This document shows, one piece after another, positions 8,745 to 17,650 of a stretch of DNA of 64,000 nt (position 1 is the stretch's first letter; each line of letters starts with the position of its first letter). Both the position numbers and the translations under genes were made by a program. Origin of the DNA: Ruegeria halocynthiae (GTDB lineage: Bacteria > Pseudomonadota > Alphaproteobacteria > Rhodobacterales > Rhodobacteraceae); the NCBI RefSeq assembly GCF_900106805.1, contig NZ_FNNP01000001.1, positions 1,240,001-1,304,000 of the forward strand, written 5' to 3'. The notes beneath the pieces were generated by a model. The model was not told the origin of the DNA, ran no database searches, and saw only the letters and a program-made list of their open reading frames with translations.

Positions 8745-10904
8745 ATGCATACACCTCCGTTGCCTTTGACCCGCGATCTGGTTCTGATTGGTGGGGGCCA
8801 TACCCATGCACTGCTGTTGCGTAAATGGGGGATGAACCCGCTGCCAGGTGCACGGGTGACTGTGATCAACCCGGGGCCCACTGCGCCATATTCAGGAATG
8901 CTGCCGGGGTTTGTGGCCGGTCACTACCAACGGCAGGAGCTTGACATCGATCTGATCCGGTTGGCCCGATTTGCGGGTGCACGTGTGATCCTTGGGGCGG
9001 TTGACGGCATCGATACGGGCACGCGTCACATCCATGTTTCCGGACATCCGCCGGTGGCGTTTGATGTGGCCTCGGTCAATGTCGGAATCACGTCCGATAT
9101 GCCCGCATTGCCCGGTTTCGCCGGACACGCCGTTCCCGCCAAACCACTTGGTGCCTTCGCCGCGCAGTGGGAGAAGTATCTTTCAGAATCCGGCCTCGCC
9201 TCGGTCGCCGTCATAGGCGGTGGAGTTGCCGGTGTTGAACTGGCCATGGCCATGGCCCACGCGCTGCGATCCAAAGGGCGTGACGCTCGGATCACGCTGA
9301 TTGACAGTGCAACCGCCTTGACCGCGACGGTACCGAAAGCATCCGCGACGATCCGGCGCGCCATGGCGCGTCTCGGGATCGAAGTTCTGGAACAGGCTTC
9401 GATCAGGCAGGTTTCAGCAGATCAGATCGACCTAACCGACGGTCGCCAGATACCCGCCACTTTTGTCACCGGAGCAGCGGGTGCGCGGCCTTATGATTGG
9501 ATATCGGAAAGCGGACTTGCACTTCAGGACGGCTTTGTCGAAGTGAACACGTACCTACAATCCAGCGACCCCGCGATCTTCGCCGCCGGAGACTGTGCCC
9601 ATCTCTCTGAGAACCCGCGCCCCAAGGCCGGTGTCTTTGCGGTACGCGAGGCGCCGGTTCTGTATGACAACCTTCGTGCAGCGTTGGGTGCGGGGCAAAT
9701 GCGGCGTTATGTGCCGCAAAAGGACTATCTGAAGCTCATATCGTTGGGCGGCAAATCTGCACTGGCCGAACGATTGGGAACATCGTTCAGCGGGCCACTC
9801 ATGTGGAAATGGAAAAACCATATCGACCAGCGCTTTATGAACCAGTTCCGCGATCTGCCCCGTATGCCCGCGCGTGCGTTGCCCCGGCATCGCGCAGCGG
9901 GGCTGCATGAGGCATTGGGAGACAAACCCATGTGCGGCGGGTGCGGCGCCAAGGTGGGCCGAGGGGCGTTGCAATTCGCTTTGCAGGCACTACCACAGCC
10001 CAACAGGCCCGACATCACCCCACTGCCCGGCGACGACGCGGCGCTGCTGAGGACTGGTGATACACAGCAGGTCATGACTTCGGATCATCTGCGCAGCTTT
10101 ACCAATGATCCCGCTTTGATGACCCGCATTGCTGCTGTTCACGCGCTCGGTGATATCTGGGCGATGGGCGCACACCCGCAAGCCGCGACAGCCACGATCA
10201 TCCTACCCCGCATGTCTGCCGAATTGCAGCAGCGCACCATGACTGAAATCATGCGGGTCGCCAGCGACGTCATGCGTCATGCCGGGGCCGGGATCGTAGG
10301 CGGGCACAGCTCAATGGGAGATGAAATGACCATCGGCTTCACGTTGACAGGACTCTGCGAGGCTGAGCCCATCACGTTGAGCGGAGCAAAACCCGGTGAC
10401 GCGCTGATCCTGACAAAACCGCTGGGCAGCGGCGTCCTGATGGCGGCCGAAATGGCTGGTCAGGCGGATGGGGCCTGGATCGCGGAGGCTTTTGAACAGA
10501 TGGTACTGCCACAGGGTGAAGCATCCAGAATCCTGCATAACGCCCATGCGATGACCGATGTCACCGGGTTTGGTCTGGCCGGTCATTTGCAAGGCATTTG
10601 CGAAGCGTCCGGCTGCGGGGCAACCCTTTTCTTAAACTCGGTTCCGATGATGGCCGGGGCAACCGAGTTAAGCGAACAGGGCATTCGATCAACGATCTAC
10701 ACCGACAACTGCGCCATCGCCCCGGAGCTTCCGACCGGCGGCAGGGCCGACCTGTTGTTCGATCCACAAACTGCCGGAGGTCTGTTGGCCGCCGTCGCCT
10801 CTGACGATGCCGATTCACTATGCGCAGAACTGCGGGCCGCTGGATATCCTGCTGCTCTGATCGGTCACCTGGACGCGACGCCGGGGCTGCGGATTCAAAA
10901 CTGA
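8745..10904 (+). CDS. selD: Bifunctional NADH-dehydrogenase-like FAD protein / selenide, water dikinase
   Basis: About 719 aa from ATG 8745. The N-terminal half (about 1-385) is a pyridine-nucleotide-disulfide oxidoreductase fold of the COG1252 type: FAD-binding LIGGGHTH (14-21), a second dinucleotide motif VIGGGVAGVE (156-165) and FAAGDCAHLSE (about 279-289). The C-terminal half is SelD, which makes selenophosphate from selenide and ATP. CGGCGAK places Cys400 and Lys403 at the positions of E. coli Cys17 and Lys20. Cys is encoded, not Sec (no in-frame TGA). Other SelD landmarks are PGDDAALL, TDHLR-like SDHLR, VGGHS, and TDVTGFGLAGH. The oxidoreductase may supply reduced selenium; that is inference. 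It follows mrpG after 5 bases and its 3' end overlaps convergent mnmH by 10 bases. Confidence 0.93.
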   Translation: MHTPPLPLTRDLVLIGGGHTHALLLRKWGMNPLPGARVTVINPGPTAPYSGMLPGFVAGHYQRQELDIDLIRLARFAGARVILGAVDGIDTGTRHIHVSGHPPVAFDVASVNVGITSDMPALPGFAGHAVPAKPLGAFAAQWEKYLSESGLASVAVIGGGVAGVELAMAMAHALRSKGRDARITLIDSATALTATVPKASATIRRAMARLGIEVLEQASIRQVSADQIDLTDGRQIPATFVTGAAGARPYDWISESGLALQDGFVEVNTYLQSSDPAIFAAGDCAHLSENPRPKAGVFAVREAPVLYDNLRAALGAGQMRRYVPQKDYLKLISLGGKSALAERLGTSFSGPLMWKWKNHIDQRFMNQFRDLPRMPARALPRHRAAGLHEALGDKPMCGGCGAKVGRGALQFALQALPQPNRPDITPLPGDDAALLRTGDTQQVMTSDHLRSFTNDPALMTRIAAVHALGDIWAMGAHPQAATATIILPRMSAELQQRTMTEIMRVASDVMRHAGAGIVGGHSSMGDEMTIGFTLTGLCEAEPITLSGAKPGDALILTKPLGSGVLMAAEMAGQADGAWIAEAFEQMVLPQGEASRILHNAHAMTDVTGFGLAGHLQGICEASGCGATLFLNSVPMMAGATELSEQGIRSTIYTDNCAIAPELPTGGRADLLFDPQTAGGLLAAVASDDADSLCAELRAAGYPAALIGHLDATPGLRIQN

Positions 10905-11947
10905 TCCAGTAGTTTTGCAATGCGGTCTGCTGTTGCCGATAGTCCTACATGGTCAAGTGAGGGGGCATCAACCTGTGCGACCACGTCGGCGCGCTGAGCT
11001 TTGCGCGATTTGGCGTAAGCCGGGTCATAGTGTTGCTCCATCAGGGCCCGCGTCAGCCCGCGCCTATCCCCTGCATCAATCAACTTCAACCAACCGTCGA
11101 CAACCTCGTGACCGCGGTGAAGCCGTAGGCGCGCCAGGCGATCGCGCAGACGTTCGTTATCGGACAGAATATCGTCATATGCAGAAACCAGATATGTTGT
11201 TCGCGCTGCAATCGAGGCCGTGATCTGGATACGCGGCGCCTTGCACAGAGCTAACCACAGGCTCGGCGGAAGGATCAGGTTCCCGATCTTGGACGATTCC
11301 GCCTCGACTATGACGGGTCGCGCCGCGTCCAATTGATTCAAAGCGGCGGCCAATGCGGATTCAAAGGCTTTTTGACTGGGCTGCCCACCCGGCATTTCCC
11401 CCAGCAACGAGCCACGGTGATTGGCCAACCTCTCAAGGTCCAGTACCTGCACACCGCGTTCCCGCAGATACGCCAACAGGTCGGTCTTGGCCGTACCCGT
11501 ATAACCATCCAGCGCCATCAATCGATACGGCAACGCCTCGTCATATAGGAACTGTTTCACCAGCCGCCGGTAGGTGCGGTATCCACCTTCGACAACCTCG
11601 GCCCGCCAACCGATCTGTTGCAGCATCCACGTGAAGGAACCCGACCGCTGTCCGCCCCGCCAGCAATAGATCAGGGGTTTCCAGTCGCCTTCATGATGGC
11701 TGAGATGATTTTCAATGTGGCCAGCCGCATTGCGGAATACCAGCGCGGCCCCCAACTTGCGGGCCAAAAACGGACTTTTCTGAACATATATCGTTCCGAC
11801 CCGCGCGCGTTCCTCGTTATCCAGTACCGGCAAATTGATGGCGCCGGGTATGTGATCCTCGGCAAACTCGGCCGGGCTGCGTACGTCGATGATCGTATCG
11901 AATGGATGAGTATTAAGTTGCGGCAGGCTGGAGAATTTCAGTACCAT
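10895..11947 (-). CDS. mnmH: tRNA 2-selenouridine synthase (selenophosphate-dependent)
   Basis: 350 aa. Replaces sulfur by selenium in 2-thiouridine at the wobble position of certain tRNAs, using selenophosphate from SelD. The N-terminal rhodanese domain has IDVRSPAEFAEDHIPGA (about 20-36) and Cys95 in YCWRGGQRS, matching the catalytic Cys of E. coli SelU. The C-terminal P-loop domain carries GYTGTAKT (148-155); Ala replaces the usual Gly before the Lys, a deviation worth noting. It is convergent with selD, with the two 3' ends overlapping, so the pair is a physical module although not an operon. No selA or selB is in the window, so selenium use may be limited to tRNA in this region's genes. 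Confidence 0.92.
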   Translation of the reverse strand: MVLKFSSLPQLNTHPFDTIIDVRSPAEFAEDHIPGAINLPVLDNEERARVGTIYVQKSPFLARKLGAALVFRNAAGHIENHLSHHEGDWKPLIYCWRGGQRSGSFTWMLQQIGWRAEVVEGGYRTYRRLVKQFLYDEALPYRLMALDGYTGTAKTDLLAYLRERGVQVLDLERLANHRGSLLGEMPGGQPSQKAFESALAAALNQLDAARPVIVEAESSKIGNLILPPSLWLALCKAPRIQITASIAARTTYLVSAYDDILSDNERLRDRLARLRLHRGHEVVDGWLKLIDAGDRRGLTRALMEQHYDPAYAKSRKAQRADVVAQVDAPSLDHVGLSATADRIAKLLDQF

Positions 11948-12098
11948 GTCAGTGATCTACCCCGACTGTTGCCAGAAGAAAAGCCGGGTGACTGGTGGCG
12001 ATGCCGGACCATTGCAAACAAGAGCCATTGCAAACCCTTCTCACTTGGGTAATGAACCGTCGGTATTGGTTTCATTCTGACATGGGACGTGCGCTTAA

Positions 12099-13751
12099 AT
12101 GGCACAACAGACGGCAAAACCCCTCAAAAGCAAAGCGCTGGGCGATCTGGAGGCGGGCAAGTTGCCTCAGGCGCTAAAGAAGGCGCAACTGGGTGTCAAA
12201 AAATTCCCCAAGGATTCCGACTACCACGCCATCGCAGGTTTTGTTCTGACTGAGATGCAACGGTACAAGCAATCGATCCCGTATTTCGCCGAAGCCTCGC
12301 GACTGAAGCCAGACGATGCGCAATTCGTCGAGAATCTGGCCAATGCGCTGATGCAGACAGGCCAAATTCACCGCGCGCTGTCTTACGCCGAACATAAGCT
12401 CGAGCAGTTCCCGAATAACAAGGAACTGGTCCGCGTCGTCGATGAAATACAGCTCAAAGGTTCGAGTTGGCGGCTAATTATCGACCATACGACCCAAAGA
12501 CTGGAAAAAGACCCCGACAACACTGATCTGCTATATTCACGTGCCCGCGCCTATGGGCATGTGGGATTTACAGAACACAGCTCTCGGGACATTGCTCGGG
12601 CTTACGAACTGGCGCCCGACAAAGAAGGGATCGCGCTTGCCAAAGCCACGGATCTGCACCAGTCGGGGGATAAGCAGGGTTCCAGGAACATATTGGGTTC
12701 GGTGCTTGAGACAAATCCGGTCTGTGCCGCGGCGCTCTACAAGATGTCTATGATTGCAGGCAAGGACGAGGCGGATCACCTTATCGCTGCGATCGATACA
12801 GCCATTGTTGAAAGAGATCATGCCGACTCGGTGCTGGAATTCGCAAAAGCGCGGCTTATCTCAATGCGTGACGGTCTGAACGCGGCGCTGCCTCAGTTTG
12901 CACGTGCTAACGCCATCCAGCACGACATCAACCCATATGATAACGCGCGCGAAGAAACAAAATACGACGATATCTGCAAGCAGCTCTCTCTGGGCACGCC
13001 ACCCGTCACAGCAATACAGAGTGATGTCCCGAATCCGATTTTCGTAATCGGGCAGCCTCGCTCGGGTACGACACTCATGGAAATGATGCTCAGCTCGGTG
13101 CCGGGAATTGCGGGATGCGGAGAACTGACGATTGCAGGTGAACTGTCGCTGCAGGCTATTGAAAGCGGCAATCAATTCGACGCACGTGCTGCGACTGAAT
13201 TCGCAAAGGAGTATCGCCGGTTGATGCCTCCGATACCCAAGGATTCTACCGCGTTTGTAGATAAGATACCGCATAACTATCAGCGACTTGGATTCATTTT
13301 ATCGGCGTTCCCTAACGCACGAGTAATCAACATGATGCGCGACCCGCGGGATGTTGGCCTATCGAAATGGATCAGGCGTTTTGATGCGCCGGGAATGCGC
13401 TATGCGTCAAACCTTGAGGCGATTGCCCATTCGGCCAACCTGTACCGGCGTTATCTTGAACATTGGATGGGGGTATTCGGTGATCGAATTCTGACGATCA
13501 CCTATGAAGATCTGGTTGCGGACCCCAAGACCCACAGCCGGAAAGTCGCTGCCTTCTGCGATATCGACTGGGATGAACGGATGATGCACCCGGAGAAAAA
13601 CACCAAACAGGTTCGCACGGCCAGTATCGATCAGGTGCGCAAGAAAATCTCGACCAGTTCTATCGGCGGCTGGCGTGAGGTTGCAGTCCACATTCAACCG
13701 ATGCTGGACGGGCTCGATCCCGCGTTGTGGCCAGAATACGATTTCGATTGA
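12099..13751 (+). CDS. TPR-repeat sulfotransferase
   Basis: 550 aa. The N-terminal 290 residues are helical tetratricopeptide-like repeats (LGDLEAGKLPQALKKAQLG and following). The C-terminal part is a P-loop sulfotransferase: FVIGQPRSGTTLMEMML (about residues 314-330) is the 5'-phosphosulfate loop of PAPS-binding enzymes, and MMRDPRDVGLSKW (about 411-423) is the 3'-phosphate loop. Such TPR-sulfotransferases move sulfate from PAPS to a protein, lipid or polysaccharide; the acceptor is unknown. No signal peptide or membrane span is seen, so it is cytosolic. It stands alone, convergent with the nucleotidase gene, and ends just ahead of a hairpin terminator. Confidence 0.88.
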   Translation: MAQQTAKPLKSKALGDLEAGKLPQALKKAQLGVKKFPKDSDYHAIAGFVLTEMQRYKQSIPYFAEASRLKPDDAQFVENLANALMQTGQIHRALSYAEHKLEQFPNNKELVRVVDEIQLKGSSWRLIIDHTTQRLEKDPDNTDLLYSRARAYGHVGFTEHSSRDIARAYELAPDKEGIALAKATDLHQSGDKQGSRNILGSVLETNPVCAAALYKMSMIAGKDEADHLIAAIDTAIVERDHADSVLEFAKARLISMRDGLNAALPQFARANAIQHDINPYDNAREETKYDDICKQLSLGTPPVTAIQSDVPNPIFVIGQPRSGTTLMEMMLSSVPGIAGCGELTIAGELSLQAIESGNQFDARAATEFAKEYRRLMPPIPKDSTAFVDKIPHNYQRLGFILSAFPNARVINMMRDPRDVGLSKWIRRFDAPGMRYASNLEAIAHSANLYRRYLEHWMGVFGDRILTITYEDLVADPKTHSRKVAAFCDIDWDERMMHPEKNTKQVRTASIDQVRKKISTSSIGGWREVAVHIQPMLDGLDPALWPEYDFD

Positions 13752-13761
13752 ACAATGCAAA

Positions 13762-13784
13762 AGGCCGCCCCAAAAAGGCGGCCT
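13762..13784. terminator. Bidirectional intrinsic terminator between convergent genes
   Basis: AGGCCGCC and GGCGGCCT form a perfect 8-bp stem with a CCCAAAA-like loop, 11 bases after the sulfotransferase stop and 20 bases before the nucleotidase stop. A-rich sequence on the left (the U tract of the minus-strand transcript) and an ATTTTT run on the right suit termination from both sides. Confidence 0.75.
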
Positions 13785-13804
13785 CGTCATTTTTCAGGAT
13801 TACA

Positions 13805-15385
13805 TCATTTCTGTTTGATGCGCCCATCCAGATAAGGCTGGTAAGGCGCGTTTTCGGCCAGATACTCGGCGGTGACATCCGCCAGATCCGGGCCGTAGTC
13901 ATAGGCGTTCTTGTCATCGCCCGAAAACACGCTGTAGCCGTCTCCGCCATTGCGGACATAGTTGTTTGTCACGACCAGATAGGTCGCAGCCGGATCGATG
14001 GGTTCAAAACCGCCATCCTTTGCAACCAAAATCTCGGTAACGCGGCCTTCGTTCGGCGCGACAGAGGGGTCCCATGTGAAGGTCATTCCAGCCACCTGTG
14101 GGAAGCGACCTTTGACTTCTTCAACCTGACTTACACCGTTTTCCAGTGCGTCAATCACGCCCTGCCCGCTGATCTCGAAGGTTGACAGCGTATTCTGGAA
14201 TGGCAGAACGGTCAGCACCTCACCCATAGTCACGTCACCCGGATCGATCGAAGCGCGCAGCCCGCCCGAGTTCGCTATGGCTATCTGAGCGCCCTGATCG
14301 GCGACACGCGCCAGCATTGCATCCGCCACGAGGTTGCCCATCTCGCATTCCTGAACACGGCAAACCGATCGGTCACCTTCGATCGAATCCGCAGCGCTGG
14401 CTACGACTTTGTTGCGAATCTCGTCTAACGGAACGGCCAGTTCGGCGATACGATCGAGCGAAACCTGATCCTCCGTCACGGAGTTGTCCATGATCAGTGG
14501 CTCGCCTTCGGCCGACACAACACTACCGTCATCGTCGAAGGTAACATTCAATTCGCCAAGGAATTTCCCGTAGGCATAGGCCTGCACGATTTGCACGTTA
14601 TTCACAACTGTCGGATACGGCCCTGCGGCCTTGTCGGACGTGTTCGACAGAAAGGTGTTGGAATGCCCGCCTACGATAACATCCACACCGGTGGTTTCCT
14701 GCGCCACACGCTGATCCACAGCAAAACCCGAATGGCTCAACACGATGATCTTGTTCACGCCTTCACCGGTTAGCTTGTCCACCTCGGCCTGAACAGCCGG
14801 AACCGGATCAGAGAAACTGATGTTCGGGCCGGGCGAGGCGATGTCGTGCGTATCCTCGGGCGTCAGACCAATCAGACCAAGCTTTTCGCCGCCAACCTCG
14901 ATCACCGTCGATTTCTTGATCTTGTCGGTGAGAAGCTCTTCATCCTTGATGTCAGCATTCGACATCAGCACCGGGAAATCCACGGAATCGATAAAGCCGC
15001 GCAACACTTCCGGGCCATCGTCAAACTCGTGATTGCCCACGGTCATCGCGTCATAACCCAGTTTGTTCATAAACTCGGCCGCAACTTTACCCTTGTAATA
15101 GGTATAGAACAGAGAGCCTTGGAACTGATCCCCCCCATCTACCAAAATCGAATTCTCGGCCCGCCCACGCGCGCCTTCTACTGCTGTCACAAGGCGCGCC
15201 GATCCGCCAAAACACTTACCTTCTGTATTGTCTTCGTCACTGCAACCGCTGTCGTATTTGTTGATCGGTTCAAAGCGCGAATGGAAATCATTCGTGTGCA
15301 GAATGGTCAGTTTATACTCGGCGGCGGCCATGCCTGCAGTCATGCCCAGAATGGCGGCCGAGGCGAGCAATCGAGTGTACATCAT
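13805..15385 (-). CDS. Periplasmic 5'-nucleotidase / 2',3'-cyclic phosphodiesterase family protein
   Basis: About 526 aa. The start is set at ATG 15385 (MMYTRLLASAAILG), behind AGGGAG, because it gives a clean signal peptide ending AAA-EYK. Metallophosphatase domain: LTILHTNDFHSRFEP with the DxH ligand pair, VDGGDQFQGS, VGNHEFDDG (GNHE block), SHSGF and VGGHSN. The C-terminal nucleotide-binding domain has GNLVADAML, NSGGLRASI and NNYVRNGGDGYSVF. Enzymes of this UshA-like family hydrolyse extracellular nucleotides to nucleosides and phosphate, which would feed uptake and the salvage operon at 30822-35346 (inference). Several Cys residues (DSGCSDEDNTEGKC, CRVQEC) could form disulfides. Confidence 0.92.
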   Translation of the reverse strand: MMYTRLLASAAILGMTAGMAAAEYKLTILHTNDFHSRFEPINKYDSGCSDEDNTEGKCFGGSARLVTAVEGARGRAENSILVDGGDQFQGSLFYTYYKGKVAAEFMNKLGYDAMTVGNHEFDDGPEVLRGFIDSVDFPVLMSNADIKDEELLTDKIKKSTVIEVGGEKLGLIGLTPEDTHDIASPGPNISFSDPVPAVQAEVDKLTGEGVNKIIVLSHSGFAVDQRVAQETTGVDVIVGGHSNTFLSNTSDKAAGPYPTVVNNVQIVQAYAYGKFLGELNVTFDDDGSVVSAEGEPLIMDNSVTEDQVSLDRIAELAVPLDEIRNKVVASAADSIEGDRSVCRVQECEMGNLVADAMLARVADQGAQIAIANSGGLRASIDPGDVTMGEVLTVLPFQNTLSTFEISGQGVIDALENGVSQVEEVKGRFPQVAGMTFTWDPSVAPNEGRVTEILVAKDGGFEPIDPAATYLVVTNNYVRNGGDGYSVFSGDDKNAYDYGPDLADVTAEYLAENAPYQPYLDGRIKQK

Positions 15386-15490
15386 GAAACTCCCTGTAGT
15401 TGTTTGGCGTGATCGTGCGCCTTGCATCGCAAAGAGTCAAAGGGGGAAAACCGACTTGATTCCAGCAGCGGTGCGGGGCATCAGACTCTT

Positions 15491-15829
15491 ATGCTGATCT
15501 ACAAGATTTTCCGGGCCGACGAATGGGCCAATTTGCAGGCGCAAGGCGCCTCGGACGGTGCTCCCATTGATGTGACCGACGGGTTCGTCCACTTCTCAAC
15601 CAGTGAACAAGCAGCTGAAACCGCAGCCAAACACTTCGCAGGTGTCGAGGGTCTTACATTACTGGCCTGTAACGCGGGTGCCATGGGTGACGAGTTGAAA
15701 TGGGAAGTTTCGCGCGGTGGTGCGCTGTTCCCTCATCTCTACCGCCAAATTCGTATGGCCGACGTGATCTGGTCGTGTGCTTTGCCATTCGATGGTCAGC
15801 AGCACCAATTTCCGGAACAGATGGAATGA
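15491..15829 (+). CDS. DUF952 family protein
   Basis: 112 aa starting MLIYKIFRADEW at ATG 15491; the frame is open further upstream but the family begins at this point. The conserved pattern DGFVHFSTSEQAAETA and the C-terminal HLYRQIRMADVIW block identify DUF952, a small alpha/beta domain of unknown function, often beside pyrD in Rhodobacteraceae. First gene of a unit coupled by ATGA overlaps to the DUF1330 gene, pyrD and the ArsC-like gene. Confidence 0.85.
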   Translation: MLIYKIFRADEWANLQAQGASDGAPIDVTDGFVHFSTSEQAAETAAKHFAGVEGLTLLACNAGAMGDELKWEVSRGGALFPHLYRQIRMADVIWSCALPFDGQQHQFPEQME

Positions 15830-16257
15830 CCGCCTTTGTCGATCCTGAACGTGCCCAATTCGAAGCCTTCAAGGATCTGGATCGCGATCACCCGATCGAG
15901 ATGCTCAATCTGATAAAGTTCCGTGCCAAAGCCGCGTACCCCACCGACCACCAGCTTGCGAATGCAGATCTGACCGGTGCACAGGCCTATCGAAACTACG
16001 GGGTCGAGACTGCCCCGATCATCGCGCGCCTCGGGGCATCAATCCTGTGGCGCGGAACGTTTCATACAACACTGATCGGCCCTTCGGATGAGATATGGGA
16101 TGAGATGTTTATCGCCCGCTATCCCACCGCGCATGTGTTTCTCGAAATGGTGACCGATCCGGTCTATCGCTGCGCCGTCATTCACCGGCAGGCAGCGGTT
16201 GAAACGTCGCGGCTGATCCGCTGCGCCCCGACAACAGGTGGAACTTCATTCGGATGA
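15826..16257 (+). CDS. DUF1330-like small protein
   Basis: 143 aa from ATG 15826, overlapping the DUF952 stop by 4 bases. Landmarks [32 protein letters not shown] and [19 protein letters not shown] resemble the dimeric alpha/beta-barrel DUF1330 proteins, which have no settled activity. No signal peptide. Its own stop overlaps the pyrD ATG by 4 bases, so it is translated in step with pyrimidine biosynthesis; whether that is functional is unknown. Confidence 0.75.
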   Translation: MTAFVDPERAQFEAFKDLDRDHPIEMLNLIKFRAKAAYPTDHQLANADLTGAQAYRNYGVETAPIIARLGASILWRGTFHTTLIGPSDEIWDEMFIARYPTAHVFLEMVTDPVYRCAVIHRQAAVETSRLIRCAPTTGGTSFG

Positions 16258-17312
16258 AATTGACCGAAAAACTTGGGCTGGCCGCCCTGCATCGCCTTGA
16301 CCCCGAAACCGCACATGGGCTGTCGATCAAGGCGCTAAAGTCTGGTCTTGCGCCATCGCCGGGACCGGTGACTTCAGATCGGCTGAGGACACAGGTGGCG
16401 GGGCTCGACCTGCCAAACCCGGTTGGGTTGGCCGCCGGGTTCGACAAGAACGGTGAAGTTCTAACCCCGCTGTCGCGCGCTGGTTTCGGCTTTGTCGAGG
16501 TGGGTGCCGTGACGCCACGGCCTCAGCCCGGGAACCCAAAGCCACGCTTGTTCCGGCTGACCGAAGACCGCGCTGCGATCAACCGGTTCGGGTTTAACAA
16601 CGAGGGTATGGAGGTCATGGCCACCCGGCTTGCCAGCCGCCCGAAAGATGCGGTGATCGGCCTCAATCTGGGCGCGAACAAAGACAGCGACGACCGGCCC
16701 GGTGATTTCGCCAAAGTACTGGCCCGTTGTGCCGAGTATCTGGATTTCGCGACGGTCAATGTCTCATCTCCGAACACCGAAAAGCTGCGCGATTTACAGG
16801 GAAAGGCGGCACTGAGTGCGCTGCTGAGCGGAGTGGTCGAAACCCGCAACGCTCTGACCCGCCCGATTCCGATCTTTCTGAAGATCGCGCCTGATCTGAC
16901 CGAGGCCGAATTGCAGGATATTGCGGATGTTGCCCGCGAAACCGGCGTAGATGCGGTGATCGCCACAAACACTACGTTGTCACGTGACGGATTGCACAGC
17001 AGGCACAAAGAACAGGCCGGCGGTCTGTCCGGCGCACCTTTGTTTGAGAAATCGACCCGTGTTCTGGCGCAGTTGAGCCAGTTGACAGAAAGGCAGATCC
17101 CTTTGATTGGCGTCGGCGGCATCAGAAACGCGCAGCAGGCCTATGACAAAATCTGCGCTGGTGCATCGGCCATTCAATTCTACACCGCAATGGTATTTGG
17201 CGGCATCTCGTTGGCTGCGGATATCGCACGAGATTTGGACAAACTGCTGGCCCGCGACGGGTTTGACACTGTTGCGCAGGCAGTTGGTAGCAAACGAAAG
17301 GACTGGTTGTGA
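16254..17312 (+). CDS. pyrD: Dihydroorotate dehydrogenase (quinone), class 2
   Basis: 352 aa. Oxidises dihydroorotate to orotate in de novo pyrimidine synthesis, passing electrons to quinone at the membrane. The N-terminal helical extension ([22 protein letters not shown]) is the membrane-associating element typical of class 2 enzymes. FMN and substrate landmarks: [57 protein letters not shown] with the class 2 catalytic Ser region, IATNTT, and IGVGGI. Third of four coupled genes; its stop overlaps the GTG of the next gene. Confidence 0.96.
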   Translation: MKLTEKLGLAALHRLDPETAHGLSIKALKSGLAPSPGPVTSDRLRTQVAGLDLPNPVGLAAGFDKNGEVLTPLSRAGFGFVEVGAVTPRPQPGNPKPRLFRLTEDRAAINRFGFNNEGMEVMATRLASRPKDAVIGLNLGANKDSDDRPGDFAKVLARCAEYLDFATVNVSSPNTEKLRDLQGKAALSALLSGVVETRNALTRPIPIFLKIAPDLTEAELQDIADVARETGVDAVIATNTTLSRDGLHSRHKEQAGGLSGAPLFEKSTRVLAQLSQLTERQIPLIGVGGIRNAQQAYDKICAGASAIQFYTAMVFGGISLAADIARDLDKLLARDGFDTVAQAVGSKRKDWL

Positions 17313-17650
17313 TCGAATATTGGCATAATCCACGGTGTTCCAAATCCCGCGCCGGGTTGGCTTTGCTCGAAGAGCAGGGCGCGGAAGTGCGCGTGCGGAA
17401 GTATCTGGAAGACGCACCGTCTGCCGAAGATCTGCGTAACACACAATCGAAACTCGGGCTTACGGCCATCGAAATGATGCGCACCGGCGAAAAACGGTTC
17501 AAGGAACTCAACCTGACCAAAACCGCGTCGGAAGCAGAGCTGATTCAGGCCATGGCCGAAAACCCGATCCTTATCGAACGACCCCTGGCGATTTCGGATG
17601 ATAAGGCCGCCATCGGACGCCCGACAGAGGCGCTTCTGTCTCTGCTTTAG
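17309..17650 (+). CDS. arsC: ArsC-family (glutaredoxin-like) arsenate reductase
   Basis: 113 aa, GTG start inside the end of pyrD (4-base overlap). The thioredoxin-fold N-terminus [13 protein letters not shown] has the single catalytic Cys (NPxC) of Ars[18 protein letters not shown] near the end holds the conserved Arg/Pro region. Reduces arsenate with glutathione and glutaredoxin in studied members; no other ars gene is present, so a housekeeping Spx/YffB-like role is also possible. Its 3' end overlaps the convergent MATE gene by 4 bases. Confidence 0.88.
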   Translation: MIEYWHNPRCSKSRAGLALLEEQGAEVRVRKYLEDAPSAEDLRNTQSKLGLTAIEMMRTGEKRFKELNLTKTASEAELIQAMAENPILIERPLAISDDKAAIGRPTEALLSLL

